DNA of 64,000 nucleotides from Acanthochromis polyacanthus (lineage: Eukaryota; Chordata; Actinopteri; Pomacentridae): positions 23,297,361 to 23,361,360 of the forward strand of contig NC_067120.1 of NCBI RefSeq assembly GCF_021347895.1, in the 5' to 3' direction. Under the pieces are notes generated by a model that worked only from the letters and a program-made list of their open reading frames with translations, was not told where the DNA came from and did not search any database. Positions 21,115 to 33,887 of this stretch are shown in pieces. How positions within the stretch are numbered: position 1 is the stretch's first letter; every line of letters starts with the position of its first letter. Position numbers and translations under genes: made by a program.

Positions 21115-22320
21115 GGATGGTGAACATCACCATTCTCAACCAGAGGGTTATTAAAGCATGTTGAATTATTATAAACACCAAGCAGAGAGGCCAGAAAGTG
21201 TGCTTGAAACAGCCTGGTTTACGTTGTTGTCATTTAAAAGTGAGTCCTGGAGTCACAATGAGGAACAAGGTGTAATAATTGTTCAGTTTAAGATAAAGAT
21301 GCATGCTTTTGGACACTTTTGGTCTGTCCTGAGAAGCATTTACTCTTTTGTACTCATCAGCACACTCCAAAACAGACAGATGTGTGAAGAGTGGAAAGGA
21401 AACATACAGGACACATTCAAAAGTTTCAATTCTCTCCCTAAACTGGGCAAATATCTGACCAAAATTACATTACAAAACTTTGCAACAAAACTGTTTACTT
21501 AACTACATTTTTATAGAAACTATTCTTTCTCCCTTAAAGGCAAGACTATGATGTAGTAGGGAATGCTTCCAGTTGTTCGTGTGGAGGGGTTAGGAGGGGA
21601 AGTGTGGACATTTATACACAAAAGGACTTTCATCCAGGAGTCTGGGGTCCGTGTGTCGTGTGGGACAATTTTTCTGAGGGCCAATTTATGATTTCCGCAT
21701 CCCCATGCACTGACAATTGGTGTACGTCTGCTGCAGACTGTCACATTGCCTCAAACACATGCTTTTCCTGTAGATGTTTCTTGAAAGCTGAGACTTTGGA
21801 GTTTTTACAGGATACAGTAGTTACTTACAGGTTGGGCTGTAGCACCATGTCAGTGATTGAGTGCTGAGCATTGTGGATGTACATAGCACAAGATTTCTGG
21901 AGAATTAAGCATTTTCCGCTGTGCTTGGACTCACGTAGCTACAAACAAAAGCACCTCCAAAGTCTGGCAGTGACTACTTCAATCGAGGAGAAAGTTTGTC
22001 TTGAAGCTATCTATTTTGCAAACTAATCACAGAAAAAAATGGCAAGAATGACAAATGAAAAATGATGCTTTTAAAAAAAATTTCAGAAAATGCCACTGTC
22101 CTTCCAATACATCACTTGACCTTTACAACACTTGACATTCCTAGCAGTCCAGAACAGGACAGAATGGTGAATCAGATTAGCACCACAAGGTCAAACAACT
22201 CATCAAAGACATTTGTTCAGGTCAAACATACATGAAACAAAAATTTGCCTGACCACAACAGATTTATTATTATTATTTATTATTTTTTGCCATAACAAAG
22301 GAGTCCCGATGCCTTAGAGC
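21115..22320. other. No recognisable feature
   Basis: The 114-codon frame at 21158-21502 has no domain or splice context that I recognise. Confidence 0.5.
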
Positions 22321-22321
22321 A

Positions 22322-22965
22322 AAGATGTCAAACATAAGGCCCGCGGGGCAAAACTGTCCTTCCAGAGGATCCAATCCAGCCTGCAGGAAGACTTTGCAAA
22401 GTATAAAAAGTACAGAGGTTAGAATGAATGTTTCCTGTGAAAATATTTAAAGACATCGAACATTGTGCAATATAATGTCAGTCAGCAGTTCCAGTATGAC
22501 AGAGTTTGGTTTGGTTGAACACTATTGTTGATGCACTGCCACAACCCTTATGCATTTGTTTACATTTTCTACATTTACAAGACAGGAGGACAACTTACCC
22601 TTTTCCTTAATAATAGTTCCCATTTCAGTTTGTGTGGTGTGGTGTGGTGTGGTGTGGTGTGTCAGGATTACTACACAGATGTGGAAATGAATATGATCTT
22701 AAAATAATTTCTACATCTTTTCAAGATACCTGCAACTAAATGATTTATGCCTTTGTAGACACACTGTGATCTGTGAGTTGTGATACACAAATGAAAGATA
22801 GTTCATTAAATGTGAACATTGTCAGAATGTCCTTTTTTTGCACTAAAACAAAGGGAAAAATCTGGAATTGTCGATATTAATTGGTTATTATGTTATGATT
22901 TCACTGGTCCAGCCCACTTGAGATCAAATTAGGCTGAAAGTGGCCCCTGAGTTGACTCTCCTGAC
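22322..22965 (-). mobile_element. Degenerate hAT element related to 2104-3028
   Basis: The left end has GATGTCAAACATAAGGCCCG. The right end, read on the minus strand, follows the other element through CAGGGGCCAC, GTGGGCTGGACCAGT and AAAACAAAG. The middle contains a (TGTGG)n tract (22631-22661) and unrelated sequence. Terminal CAGGGGTG motifs have mutated. Confidence 0.6.
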
Positions 22966-24406
22966 TCAGAGAGCTCTTTATTTAAAATTAGGTATAGCAG
23001 AGCATTCATTTACCGGCAGTCATGTATGTATACAGAAGTCCTCCACAATTATTAACAGTAGATTTAAATCTGATATATTTGGTCCTTCAGGCATTCAAAT
23101 TTGATGTCAAAACATGAAAATGAGACAGTAGTAGTCCTTAATTTCAATATATTTACTGGATATACCAATAGATTTGGTAAAAGGCAATATTATAATTAGT
23201 CCCCCTTCATAGATTTGCAAAAGTAAGTAAGTGATTAAGGTCACACAATTGCATGCCCAAGTTACAAAACAACTTTTTCATTGAAATTTCCCGACAATTT
23301 CACACATATTACAAACTGAAATGTCAATAAAATTAAGACTTTACTGCGATGACAACAAAGTCCACAACAGGGTGAAATAATGAGACTCCGCAATAATGAA
23401 TGCAATCTAGGTTTTAAAAAAACTTGAACAGCACCCAAAGCTTAGTTTGTTGCTTTCCAGCTGTTTATAAGAGTCATACCTCTGAGTTTCTTACATATCT
23501 GCATCAAACAGCAGAAGGACTAATATAAGCACCTTCAAAGCAAGAGAGTAACCTGCATTTACATGTAGCACAACAGCAGTAACATAATTAATTATTCATA
23601 TTGATAAATCACCTGAAACACGGATGAACTGGGTTCTGCCACCAAGTCACACTGCAGTTTAGACTTATGCCCTGTTGAAAGTGATGCGTAAATGTTACTA
23701 AGTCTAACTTAGTAGAGTTGTGACTTTCCCAGAAAAGCGATCAGGGTTTTTTTTTTTAGTTACTAGGTTCAACCAAGACTACGACTTTCACAGAAAAGTG
23801 ACCTGGTTGTTCATTCACATGTGAAGTTCTGATATTAACTGAATGGAATGCATGCCTGAATGGGGCTCATGTTTGACTGCATTCCTGTGTCTTGTTTCAG
23901 GACAGTTTAAACAGCTTATTTTGAATTGCTGTTGGATAGAAACATCTGCAGAAACGATCTAAACAACAGGGATGTTAAACCTTTTCATTGTCCTGTTTGC
24001 AAAAAGCTGTAATTAGGAGGAAAGACATGAAACACATGGACACCTGAAGGCTTACTCAGCTCCCAAGCAACAGACTCTTACCACAGCTGCAGTCCAAACA
24101 TAACTCACCGTCTAATCCTGTTTTATTGATTTGTCCCATTGTCACTCATCGCCTACACTCTGTCCTGTGCTTCTATCACAACAGGGTCTCTGTGTCCAGA
24201 AATGTTCACTAGTTATTCCATATTTTCTTCAAACAAAATGTGCTCCTTAGCAGACACAACTTTAAATGCCATATCCTATCCTCTGTTGTCCCTACTGCCA
24301 AGAGGACTTAAAATTTAATGTAGAATAGGTTAAACTATCCTCACTGCATGTACATACATATTTAGAGAAAACCCAAGAAAATATCAAAGAACATAGCAGT
24401 TATCAA
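22966..24406. other. No recognisable feature
   Basis: AT-rich. No exon, terminus or RNA gene was seen. Confidence 0.55.
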
Positions 24407-24936
24407 CATGAAAAGCACTCAGAGAGCACAGTTCTCCACCAAGGCTGCTCAGTCGTTGAATCATTTCCGAGAGACGAAACAATTTGTGGCAGAACTCACG
24501 GCACCACAGAATGTGGCAATTTAATATAGATGTACCCACAAACAAGATGACCTTGTGCTGAGTACAGCTGTGTGTTATCCATGTATACGTTATGTATGGA
24601 TACTGAATCACGCAACCTAAATAATTGGCGGGCGGAAGGAATTGATGGGACTCAGAAACACCCCAATCAATTGTTCCTTCTATCATTTCTGACAGATGAG
24701 TCCCAATAAGTCTGCAGTGGACGATTTTTAGTAGGATCGCAATCATGTGATCGTCAGCAGGTAGCTGACGTAGCGTTCAATTGTAGTCATAGTCACCGTG
24801 ATGCCGTGTCACTATCTCACAATGGTACAAAATTTCATCCAAATCCATTATTTTGTTTTTGAGTAATGTTGCTAACAGACAGACTGACAGACAGACAAAG
24901 CAACAGCAATCGTCACATAACTCAGGCGAGCCTCTT
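24407..24936 (-). mobile_element. Helitron-like element, copy H2, interrupted by a LINE
   Basis: It starts AAAAGCACTCAGAGAGCACA, with the terminal CTAG mutated. It then runs through the family interior to GCTAACAGACAGACTGACAG and CGTCACATAACTC. After the LINE, CTTGGCAAAGTAA (28327-28339) matches the family end CTTGGTGGAGTAA of copy H3. A LINE therefore landed about 15-20 bp from the element's 5' end. Confidence 0.65.
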
Positions 24937-27900
24937 CAGATTCAGATTCAGATTCAGATAAACTTTATTTATCCCCGAGGGGCAATTAAGGTGCATATCA
25001 GCAGCAGGACATTATAAAAAATAGACAGGGTATTCACAGAAGAATAGGATAAAAAGAATAAAATAGAATAAAATTTAGAATATACAGTATGTACACAATA
25101 TAAATATCAAATGAGGTAACTGGAGTGGATGACGTAAAGTGCAAACAGACAGTGTAAACAGAGGAAATAGTATGGACTGTGTAGACATTCTAAATAATAT
25201 AAAACAGTGTAACCAGTGTAAGTATAAGCAGGATGTTGAGTAGTCGGGGGGGGGGGGGGGGGGTGTATGTGTGTGTGGGGAATGGTGTTAACAGTTTGAG
25301 TTGAAGAGTACAGTGGCTTTGGGGACAAAGGTGGCTCTCCTCCTCTCAGTCCTGCAGGCAATGCAGCGGAGGCGTCGCCCGGAGGGGAGCCATTGAAATG
25401 CAGTGTGAAGAATGTGAGAGGGGTCGTTGATTATCTTACCTGCCTGTCTGAGGGCCTGTTGGCTGTAAACGTGTGAGACAGTTCTGACAGGCAGGCCGAT
25501 GATTTTGGAGCACACTGATGCAGTGTGCTGCAGTCTGTTCCTGTGCTGCAGGTTGAGGGAGTGGAACCAACAGGTTATGGAAAATGTCATTATGCTTTCA
25601 ACAAAAGCATAGTAGAAAGTCAACATGATGTGTGTGCTGACTCCAAAGGAGTTGAGTTTCCGGAGGAGGTACAGCCGTTGGTGACACCTCCTGAGAATGT
25701 CCTCTGTGTTGGCAGAGAATCTCAGGAGGTTGTCAAAGATGGTGCCCAAGTATCTGTATTCCTCAACTACCTCCACTGGCTTCCCGTGAATGGTGGTGGT
25801 GACTGCAGCAGCCAGATCCCTCTGCCTACTGGAGAAGGTCACCACCATCTCCTTGGTTTTGCTGACATTCAGTTCTAGTTTGGAGCTGTCACACCACTCC
25901 ACAAACTCCTGGAGAATGGGTCCGTGGTGTTGTGAGGGGCCTGTCAGCAGTGATAGGAGAACTGTGTCGTCAGCATATTTAACCAGGTGGCAGTTGGGCT
26001 GTGTGGATCTGCAGTCATCGGTGTAGAGGATGAAGAGCAGGGGGGAGAGCACACAGCCCTGGGGGGAGCCAGTGGAGGTGGAACAGAGGTCAGAGAGTAA
26101 GTTGTTGACCCGAACTTTCTGAGTCCTGTTGGTCAGAAAGTCCAGAATCCACAGGATTAGTTGGTCATCCAGGTGGAAACGGGAGGAGAGTTTAGTGGCC
26201 AGGATGTGGGGCTGCAGGGTGTTGAATGCTGATGAGAAGTCAGCAAACAGTAGTCTGGCGGAAGAGTCGGGGAGCTCCAGGTGCTTGTGGATGGAGTCCA
26301 TGATGAAGATTTTTGCATCATCGACGCCTCTGCGTGCGCGATAAGCAAACTGGAGTGGATCCGTCAGGGGGTCAGTTGCTCTGATGATGTGCTGTTTTAT
26401 GATCTTCTCCATGGCCTTCATCACCAGGGAGGTGAGGGCCACAGGACAAAGATCATTCAGAGACTTAGGGCTGCTTTTTTGGGAATGGGGATGACTGTGG
26501 AGTGTTTCCACAGCTGGGGGACGGTGTCTGTCCATGGAGTGTTGGAATAGAGTCCGAAACACACTTCCTAGTTGCCCTGCACAGTGCCTCAGAACTCGGC
26601 TGCTGATGTTATCGGGGCCTGGTGAGCTCCTCTCCCTGGTCCTCCTGAGGGCTCTCACCACGTCCTGAGTCCTGAAGGTGAGTGCAGGGCTGCCAGGTTT
26701 GAGTGAGGATCTGGTTTCCTCAAGCTGGGTGGAATTGTCCGACTCAAACCTGGTGTAGAAGGCGTTAAGGTCGTCGGGGAGGGAGGAGGGGTTGCTGCTC
26801 TCCACCTGGATGGTTCTGGGGGTGGTGACCGCAGTATTCACTGAGGCCATGGTTTTGAGGCCCTGCCAGGCTGAGCGGAGGTCCCCTGTGGTGAACTTTT
26901 TTCCACAGTGTTTTTATACTCCAGCTTGGCAATTTTTATGGCCCTCTTCACCTCCCTGTTGACCTCCTTTTTTTCCAGTGCAGAGCCGGTGAAAAAAATC
27001 CTCTTTTTCTTGAGGATTTCCTTGAGCTCCTTGGTGATCCAGGGTTTGTTGTTAGGGTAGAAGGTGACGGTTTTTGAGGGGATGATGGTGTCCACACAGA
27101 AGGAGATGTAGGATGTCACTGTGTCGACTTGCTCGTTGATGTCATCAGAGGGAGAAAGGAGGCTGTCCCAGTCAGTGGCATCGAAGCATCCTTGGAGGGT
27201 GAGGATACTTTCCGCTGTCCACTGCCTGATGTTTCTGGTAACCTTCTTAATCCTCCTGATGACTGGAGTGTAGGCAGGAGCCAGCAGGATGGTGTGGTGG
27301 TCTGCTGAGCCAAGAGGGGGAGGGGTATGGATTTAAATGCATCTGGTACAGAGCCATAGCATTTATCCAGAGTCTTCCCCTGGCGAGTGCTGCATGTGAT
27401 GTACTGTTGGAAACCTTTAAGTGATTTGTCGGGGGAGCAGTGATTGAAATCACCCAGGATGAACTTGGGAGAGTCCGGTGATAATAATTCCAGTCTGTGC
27501 AGCATGCTGGTGAAATGGTCTTTGGCTTTAGCTGTGTCAGCCCTGGGGTGGATGTAGACCAGGATGATGAAGAGCTGAGGGAATTCTCTGGGGAGGTAGT
27601 AGGGACGCAGGGACACAGCGAGCAGCTCAATGTCTGTAGTGCACAGCTTCTCTCTAACTGTGACTGTAGAGCACCAGCTGTTGTTTACATACAGACACTG
27701 TGGTGCATCCACTGTCTCTGTCCAGACGAAGGGGGGGGTGAAAAGCCATCGATGTTCAGCATGCCGTCGTCATCACCGTTGTTCAGCCACGATTCCGTGA
27801 ATGCCAGAATGGAGGCCGCTCTGTATTCTTGCAGGTGGTTGACACAGGCTTGCAGCTCGTCGAGCGTGTTGCGGAGAGACCGCACGTTAGCTAGAATAAT

Positions 27901-28320
27901 GGACGGGAGCGCTCGTTGTTTGTGCGTCTCCTGCTTGAGCCTGGCTCTCACACCACCCTTCTTTAACCCCCTCCTGGTTGCCTTGGTTTTTTTTGGAATT
28001 GCGGTTAGGGTTGTGCTGATGAATAAAGTGTCCTCGGAGTATTTCCTCAGGAAAGTAGTCCGTAGGAGCGGAACGAAAAAGCCGGAGTCCAGGCTGCGGC
28101 CGCAGCTGGATGAGGGAGTCTCTGGTGTAGTTGAGCCGTAAGACCATATCGGAGTGTCAAAAACGCCGAATAGTCCGAAAAACACCGAGAAAAAGGTGCC
28201 GAAAGACGGCGAAGCAAACAATGAAAAAGAGCATTAAAGTCGGAAAAGAACGCAAAACTGCTCAGCTGACCGGCCGGTCGACCACACGAGCAGCGACCCG
28301 GAACCGGAACCCTCTGCCTC
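24937..28320 (-). mobile_element. Near full-length Rex1/L2-type LINE, about 3.4 kb
   Basis: The 3' end is (TGAATC)n preceded by AATAAAGTTTATC (24937-24970), as in fish Rex1/CR1-like LINEs. The 5' end near 28320 is GC-rich. Flanks GCCTCTT (24930-24936) and GCCTTCTT (28322-28329) look like an imperfect target duplication. The 3' UTR has an 18-G run (25246-25263). Endonuclease and reverse transcriptase are both represented, broken by frameshifts. Confidence 0.8.
25288..28147 (-). pseudogene. LINE endonuclease-reverse transcriptase ORF with homopolymer frameshifts
   Basis: The family start MVLRLNYTRDSLIQLRP is at 28147. The frame then shifts at the T8 run near 27988. The endonuclease continues with ILANVRSLRN and LAFTESWL, shifts again at the G run near 27730, and resumes with FILGDFN and GKTLDKCYGS. 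It shifts near 27305, continues to EYKNTVEK, and shifts near 26900 in a T run. The last frame (26850-25288) has the RT palm: FADFSSAFN (residues 202-210), SPQGCVLSP (262-270) and YADD (292-295), then the C-terminal TERRRATFVPKATVLFN. A compensated double shift lies near 26460-26520. Catalytic residues remain but the protein cannot be made as one chain. Such enzymes nick DNA and copy their RNA there. Confidence 0.85.
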
Positions 28321-28345
28321 TGCCTTCTTGGCAAAGTAATTGCAA

Positions 28346-28625
28346 AAAAAATGTATAAGATTGAATGTGTGGATGCTATAAATGGTGCATCTGTAGTCCA
28401 AGTCAAGCAAGTCATGCAAAAAGGCAAAGAAACAGCTCTGGCAACTCATGCTACTGTGGTGGCGCAGTATTCCAAGAAACCCATGTGCAGTTTTGCTTTT
28501 CTGTGTGACCACTTCACACAACTCTGAGGCAATTTGGGAAGGTCACAGTGACATACAATACACCTCGCCTTCAACATGTGGCAGCGTCCTTGTACCAAAA
28601 CAAGGATGTTGTGTGCACACAAAAC
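28346..28625. other. No recognisable feature
   Basis: Short spacer between the Helitron/LINE complex and the SINE. Confidence 0.5.
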
Positions 28626-28637
28626 CTTAGGGAAACT

Positions 28638-29006
28638 ATCCATCCATCCATTCTCTATACACCGTTTTATCCTCACTAGGGACGCAGGGGGTGCTGGAGC
28701 CTATCCCAGCTGACTCGGGCGAAGGCAGGGGACACCCTGGACAGGTCACTAGTCTGTCACAGGGCTACATATACAGACGAACAAGGACACTCACATTCAC
28801 ACCTACGGGCAATTTAGAGTAACCAATTAACCTCAGCATGTTTTTGGACTGTGGGAGGAAGCCGGAGTACCCGGAGAAAACTCACGCATGCTCAGGGAGA
28901 ACATGCAAACTCCATGCAGAAAGATCCCAGGCCCACCCTGGGATTCAAACAAGGGATCTTCTTGCTGCAAGGCGAAAGTGCTAACCACTACTCCACTGAG
29001 CAGCCC
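28638..29006 (-). mobile_element. tRNA-headed SINE with (ATGG)n tail and perfect 12-bp target duplication
   Basis: On the minus strand the head GGGCTGCTCAGTGGAGTAGT and GGTTAGCACTTTCGCC carries an A-box-like TGGAGTAGTGG. GTTTGAATCCC is a degenerate B box. The body includes CATGCAAACTCCATGCAGAA and GGACTGTGGGAGGAAGCC, and the tail is (GGAT)n. TTAGGGAAACTA occurs on both sides (28626-28637, 29007-29018). The tail matches those of RTE/Rex3-type LINEs, which may have mobilised it. Other copies or pieces are at 8834, 42829 and 54598. Confidence 0.85.
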
Positions 29007-29018
29007 TTAGGGAAACTA

Positions 29019-29430
29019 CTATTATTTCAAACAAATATGGTTGTGTGCATAATTACAAAGGGAATGAGCAAAAGCTGAACAGCTGCATGGAATATTTTGA
29101 GCTGAAGAAAAGAGGGCCTGGACAAACATGAAAGGGAATCCATCTTGGGGACATTCAAAGTTATATTTTATAGTACTAAAGACATCAAAAATACCGTGAG
29201 AAAATTACAGGTCATCAAGGGAACCTGCTGTTCCTGTGAACATCAAATGAACAAGTAATGACTTTGTTTACAAGATTGATGTTAATATGTTGCATTTGTT
29301 GTTGAATTAAAGAGCGACCTTTGGTCATATTGTGTGTTTTTAATTTGCTTTTCATTTTAGGTTTTAATGACACACTTCATTTAAAAAAAAAACTTTAACC
29401 AAACCATAAAGAAGCCAAGCTAAGTTTGTA
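29019..29430. other. No recognisable feature
   Basis: AT-rich spacer. Confidence 0.5.
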
Positions 29431-29893
29431 CAATCAGGACCATAAATATTTGGACACTGACACAATTTTCAGCATTTTAGCTCTGTACATCACCACAATG
29501 GATTTGAAATGAAACAGTCAAAATGTGCTTTAAGTGTAGATTTTCAGCTTGAATTTGAGGATGTTTACATCCAAATCAGATAAACAGCATAAGAATTACA
29601 ACACATTTTAGATGTGCCCTCCACCTTTTCATGGGATCAAAAGTAACTGGACAAACAAACACAATCATAAAACAAATTGTTACTTTGAATATTTTGTTGC
29701 AAATCCTTTGCAGTCAATGACAGCCTGAAGTCTGGAACCCATAGACAATACCAGATGCTGGGTTCAGTCCCTGGTCTCTGCCAGGCCTCTACTGCTGCTG
29801 TATTCAGTTCCTGCTTGTTTTTGGGACATTTTCCCTTTAGTTTTGTCTTCAGTAAGTGAAATGCATGCTCAGTTGGATTCAGGTCAGATGCTT
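29431..29893 (-). pseudogene. Tc1-like transposon remnant with transposase C-terminus
   Basis: One terminus remains: CAGGACCATAAATATTTGGA near 29436. On the minus strand 29890-29640 reads SDLNPTEHAFHLLKTKLKGK followed by ELNTAAVEAWQ, the end of a Tc1 DDE domain including the third catalytic residue (E in NPTEH). The rest of the gene and the other terminus are gone. An ACAG/AGAG microsatellite (29899-29932) follows. Confidence 0.75.
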
Positions 29894-29932
29894 GACAGAC
29901 AGAGAGACAGACAGAGAGACAGACAGACAGAT

Positions 29933-32200
29933 CAAAATATGAAATGAATGATTAAGAATAGAAGCAAAGTATCTACAAACTAAAAGCTGACAGTGAGTAA
30001 AGTAGCAGCACGATCTACAAAGGGTGTATTTAACATAATAAATACTAAGATGCTGTTACTGTTTATTACATAAACAAGTGGCCACTTCAGTGAGTGTTTT
30101 TTTTTTTAAACTATTTTGTTCTATGTGTGGAATCAAGGCAAGAAATAGTTGCTCTAAAATACAAGCAGCTTTTTGTGAATACAGAGGGAAAAGAGACTTT
30201 AGCTCTAATAGTTCAAGCACTGAGCTTTATTTTTCTATGACATGGACATAAATATGTGTATGATATGTGCAGAGCTTAATACTCTTTAAGTTTATTTTTG
30301 ACCCAGCAGATTTTCTCATATCACCAGAAGACTTATAATAAAACTATGAAAGTGCCAAAACACATTTTTGTGACAAAGACACGTGTGTTGTAATGGTACC
30401 ATCACAGAAAATTCAGTTGTAGGAGTCATTGCAGACTCATGATATACAACAGGCTTAACAAATTTATGTAAACTGAAATGATAACAATGTCCTTCTTATT
30501 GTAGATGAAAACTTGCAGTTGCAGAGTTACTTGCTCTTTCTGAGATAAAATATTGGCATGTTTGAGCTTCTTCTTGCATTGAGTTTGCTGGTGTGGCCGG
30601 TTCGGAGCAATGTTTTGCTTTTCTCCTCATAAAGATGAATTAAACTTCCATCAGAGTCACTTCTTTGTACTTCATGTTGATGTTTTGCCTTCTAGCTCCA
30701 TTTGCAAATTTAACATAAAAAAGCAGGCTGAAGTGAAGGCTGGAAACCCATGGCCCTTTACTGTCTGCATAATTCATGCAAAGCGAAACACCTGGGCAAC
30801 AGCTATTACCTTATATTACACTCTTAATACTGGAAACAATCAACCCAGCATGATGTTTTCTGTGAAATACAAAAATTTATGAGCATGTGAGAGCCATCAC
30901 ATTAATTTTCCATCGTTGGATTTTAGGTGCTCACACTTAATGAGGAAGGATCAAATGTATCTCTATTGTTAACATACTTTTTGAGAAAGCTATGAGAACT
31001 AATAAACACTTACTGGTGACCTCCATGGGCACAATGATTCCAGCATCTGACACCACTTCTCTTCAGTGCATCAGACATGTCAGAGGTTACTTAAGGTAAC
31101 CAAAGGAAGCACAGAGTATTCTTAATGCTTCCAGATCAGTCTGTGTGTTGTATTCTATTGGTATTTCTGTGCTGTTAAATCAAAACTGCCTTGCTTTTAA
31201 AACTGAACGTCGAATCAGCTGGATTAACTGAACTGAACACAGTCATCGATAAAGTTAGCATGTAAAAAAAAGGCCATTGTCTCATGTTTGACCACAAGAT
31301 GGCAGTACAGCCAAAGCTGAGAAGTGACAGTCCACATGCTGAGCTGCTCAACACAGAGAAATACAGAAACTGATTTATATCTCAACAGTTTGGCACCATT
31401 GTCGAAGTATGGAAGAGCTAAAGCAGATGGGATGCACAAATTAAAGTTTATATCCATAGGTATGGTACGCCCACACGGGTGTTTTCAAAGGCTTTAAAAT
31501 GATATTTGAGAAGATGAGATGTGTTTAAAGTTCATGTGTAGCCTGAATAAGTAGTTTGTATTAATTACTGCATTCATCTAATATTACTGTTAGAACCACA
31601 GTTGAATGACAGGCAAAGATAAACACAGAACAAAGAAATTGCACTTCTCATACTCTTATTGTGGCGTACTCAAACTCTGCAGCACAGCAGATGCTTAAAC
31701 GCTTAGATGCTTAAATGAAGTGGATAGATAAAGTTTAAACAGTATTTCAAAGTGGCCTTAAACTGACTTTACAGTGGGACAATTGGGAACTCTCATGGAC
31801 ATGTAAGAAGATGTGTCAAGGACTGGACTGGACCTGTGAAAGTGGCACAATTTGCATTCTTATTCATTTTTGTTGGTGCTTTTTGTTTTCCTCCAATCCA
31901 GAAATTTTAACATTTTTTTTTATATATTAGTTTCATCCTATTTATGGCATTTAAACCAATCATCTTAGTGTTGTAATGTCACATTACACATTTTTCATTA
32001 AAGGCCCTCTCTGGTTAAAACCAGCTTTTTTATTATGTAAACATGTCCGTATGGTGTTGTTTATATGCTCAGCAACATATCATGAGCACAATGAATATTT
32101 GATGCCATGGCAGAGCATATCCAACTTAAAACTGCTGTGTGCTGGTGACTTTCTCAAACACCCAGATTCAGACTTCCAGACTGTCATATGTAAGAACCAC
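29933..32200. other. No recognisable feature in 2.3 kb
   Basis: AT-rich DNA. The frames at 30610-30882 and 31224-31457 have no family features. Confidence 0.55.
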
Positions 32201-32570
32201 AAGAAAAGCACTCAGAGAGTGTAGTAGTCCACCAAGGCTGCTCAGTCGCTATACAATTTCCAACGGATGAAAACTAAAAAATTTGTGGTCCGCAGCGGTT
32301 GATTTGTAGTAGGATCATACACGTGATCGTCAGCAGGCAGCTGACATAGTTACAATGACACCATGCTGCTATCTTGCAGTGATACAGAAATCTTGAACAA
32401 ATGACTGCCAAAATCTAGCCAGTTGGTCCTTGTACCATTTCTGATCTTCCCTGAAAATGTCATCCAAACCCGTTAGTCCATTTTTGAGTAATGTTGCTAA
32501 CAGACTGACAGACAGACAAACCAACACCAATCATCACATAACTCCGCTGTGTTCCTTGGTGGAGTAATAA
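32201..32570 (-). mobile_element. Helitron-like element, copy H3 (internally deleted)
   Basis: Starts AAAAGCACTCAGAGAGTGTA, keeps CACGTGATCGTCAGCAGGCA from the interior and GCTAACAGACTGACAGACAG. It ends CTTGGTGGAGTAATAAAG, which read on the minus strand gives a TC-like 5' start. Confidence 0.65.
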
Positions 32571-32646
32571 AGAATCAGTCATTCAGCTCACAACGTGGGA
32601 CTTTGTCTGACATTATTCTTCGGAATCAGCTTCTGGTTTGAACATA

Positions 32647-33887
32647 CACTGTATTGCCAAAAGTATTCGCTCACCTGCCTTGACTCGCATATGAATGTAA
32701 GTGACATCCCATTCCTAATCCATAGGCTTCAATATGACGTCGGTCCACCTTTGCAACTATAACAGCTTCATCTCTTCTGGAAAGGCTGTCCACAAGGTTT
32801 AGGAGTGTGTTTATGGGAATTTTTGACCATCCTTCCAGAAGCGCATTTGTGAGGTCACATGTTGGACCAGAAGGCCTGACTCTCAGTCTCTGCTCTAATT
32901 CATCCCAAAGGTGTTCTATCGGGTTGAGGTCTGGACTCTGTGCAGACCAGTCAAGTTCATCCACACCAGACTCTGTCATCCATATCTTTATGGACCTTGC
33001 TTTGTGCACTGGTGCACAGTCATGTTGGAAGAGGAAGGGGCCAGCTCCAAACTGTTCCCACAAAGTTGGGAGCATGGAATTGTCCAAAATGTCTTGGTAT
33101 GCTGAAGCATTCAGAGTTCCTTTCACTGGAACTAAGGGGCCAAGCCCAGCTCCTGAAAGACAACCCCATACCGTAATCCCCCCTCCACCAAACTTTACAC
33201 TTGGAACAATGCAGTCTGGCAAGTATGGTTCTCCTGGCAACCGCCAAACCCATACTCATCCATCAGATTGCCAGATGGAGAAGCACGATTGGTCACTCCA
33301 GAGAAGGTGTCTCCACTGCTCTCGATTCCAGTGGCAGCACGCTTTACACCACTGCATCCGACGCTTTGCATTGCACTTGGTGATGTATGGCTTGGATGCA
33401 GCTGCTCGGCCATGGAAACCCATTCCATGAAGCTCTCTGCACACTGTTCTTGAGCTAATCTGAAGGCCACATGAAGGTTGAAGGTCTGTAGCGATTGACT
33501 CTGCCGAAAATTGGCGACCTCTTGGCACTATGCGCCTCAGCATCCGCTAACCCTGCTCCGTCAGTTTACATGGCCTTCCACTTGGTGGCTGAGTTGCTGT
33601 CGTTCCCACACACTTCCACTTTCTTATAATAAAGGTGATAATTGACTGTGGAAAATTTAGGAGCGAGGAAATTTCATGACTGGATTTGTTGCACAGGTGT
33701 CATCCTATCACAGTTCCACGCTGGAATTCACTGAGCTCCTGAGAGCGACCCATTCTTTCACAAATGTTTTTAAAAGCAGTCTGCATGCCTAGGTCCTTGG
33801 TTTTATACACCTGTGGCCACTGAAGTGATTGGAACACCTGATTCTGATTATTTGGATGGGTGAGCGAATACCTTTGGCAATACAGTG
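32647..33887 (-). mobile_element. Tc1/mariner transposon, 1241 bp, complete but dead
   Basis: Inverted ends CACTGTATTGCCAAAAGTAT (left) and ATACCTTTGGCAATACAGTG (right), with TA immediately outside both (32645-32646, 33888-33889). One minus-strand transposase gene fills it. Confidence 0.95.
32671..33753 (-). pseudogene. Tc1 transposase with three in-frame stops
   Basis: A single frame runs from MGRSQELSEFQRGTVIG at 33753 to the 3' end without any frameshift. It is interrupted by TGA (33702-33700), TAG (33549-33547) and TGA (33258-33256). The paired-like helix-turn-helix half includes KSSHEISSLLN and SGRPCKLTEQG. The catalytic triad is present: D in LWSDQSCFS, D in QHDCAPVH and E in [15 protein letters not shown]. 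The C-terminus reads through past the usual stop after the KxxxRR segment. The enzyme binds the inverted repeats and excises the element at TA sites. With stops at three places this copy makes no full enzyme. Confidence 0.95.

Noticed and set aside
25525..26550. Plus-strand frames across the LINE
   Set aside because: Shadows of the reverse transcriptase on the minus strand.
28851..29078. 75-codon frame
   Set aside because: Lies in the SINE body; a similar frame recurs in the SINE copy at 42855.
32807..33430. 207-codon plus-strand frame
   Set aside because: Shadow of the Tc1 transposase on the opposite strand.
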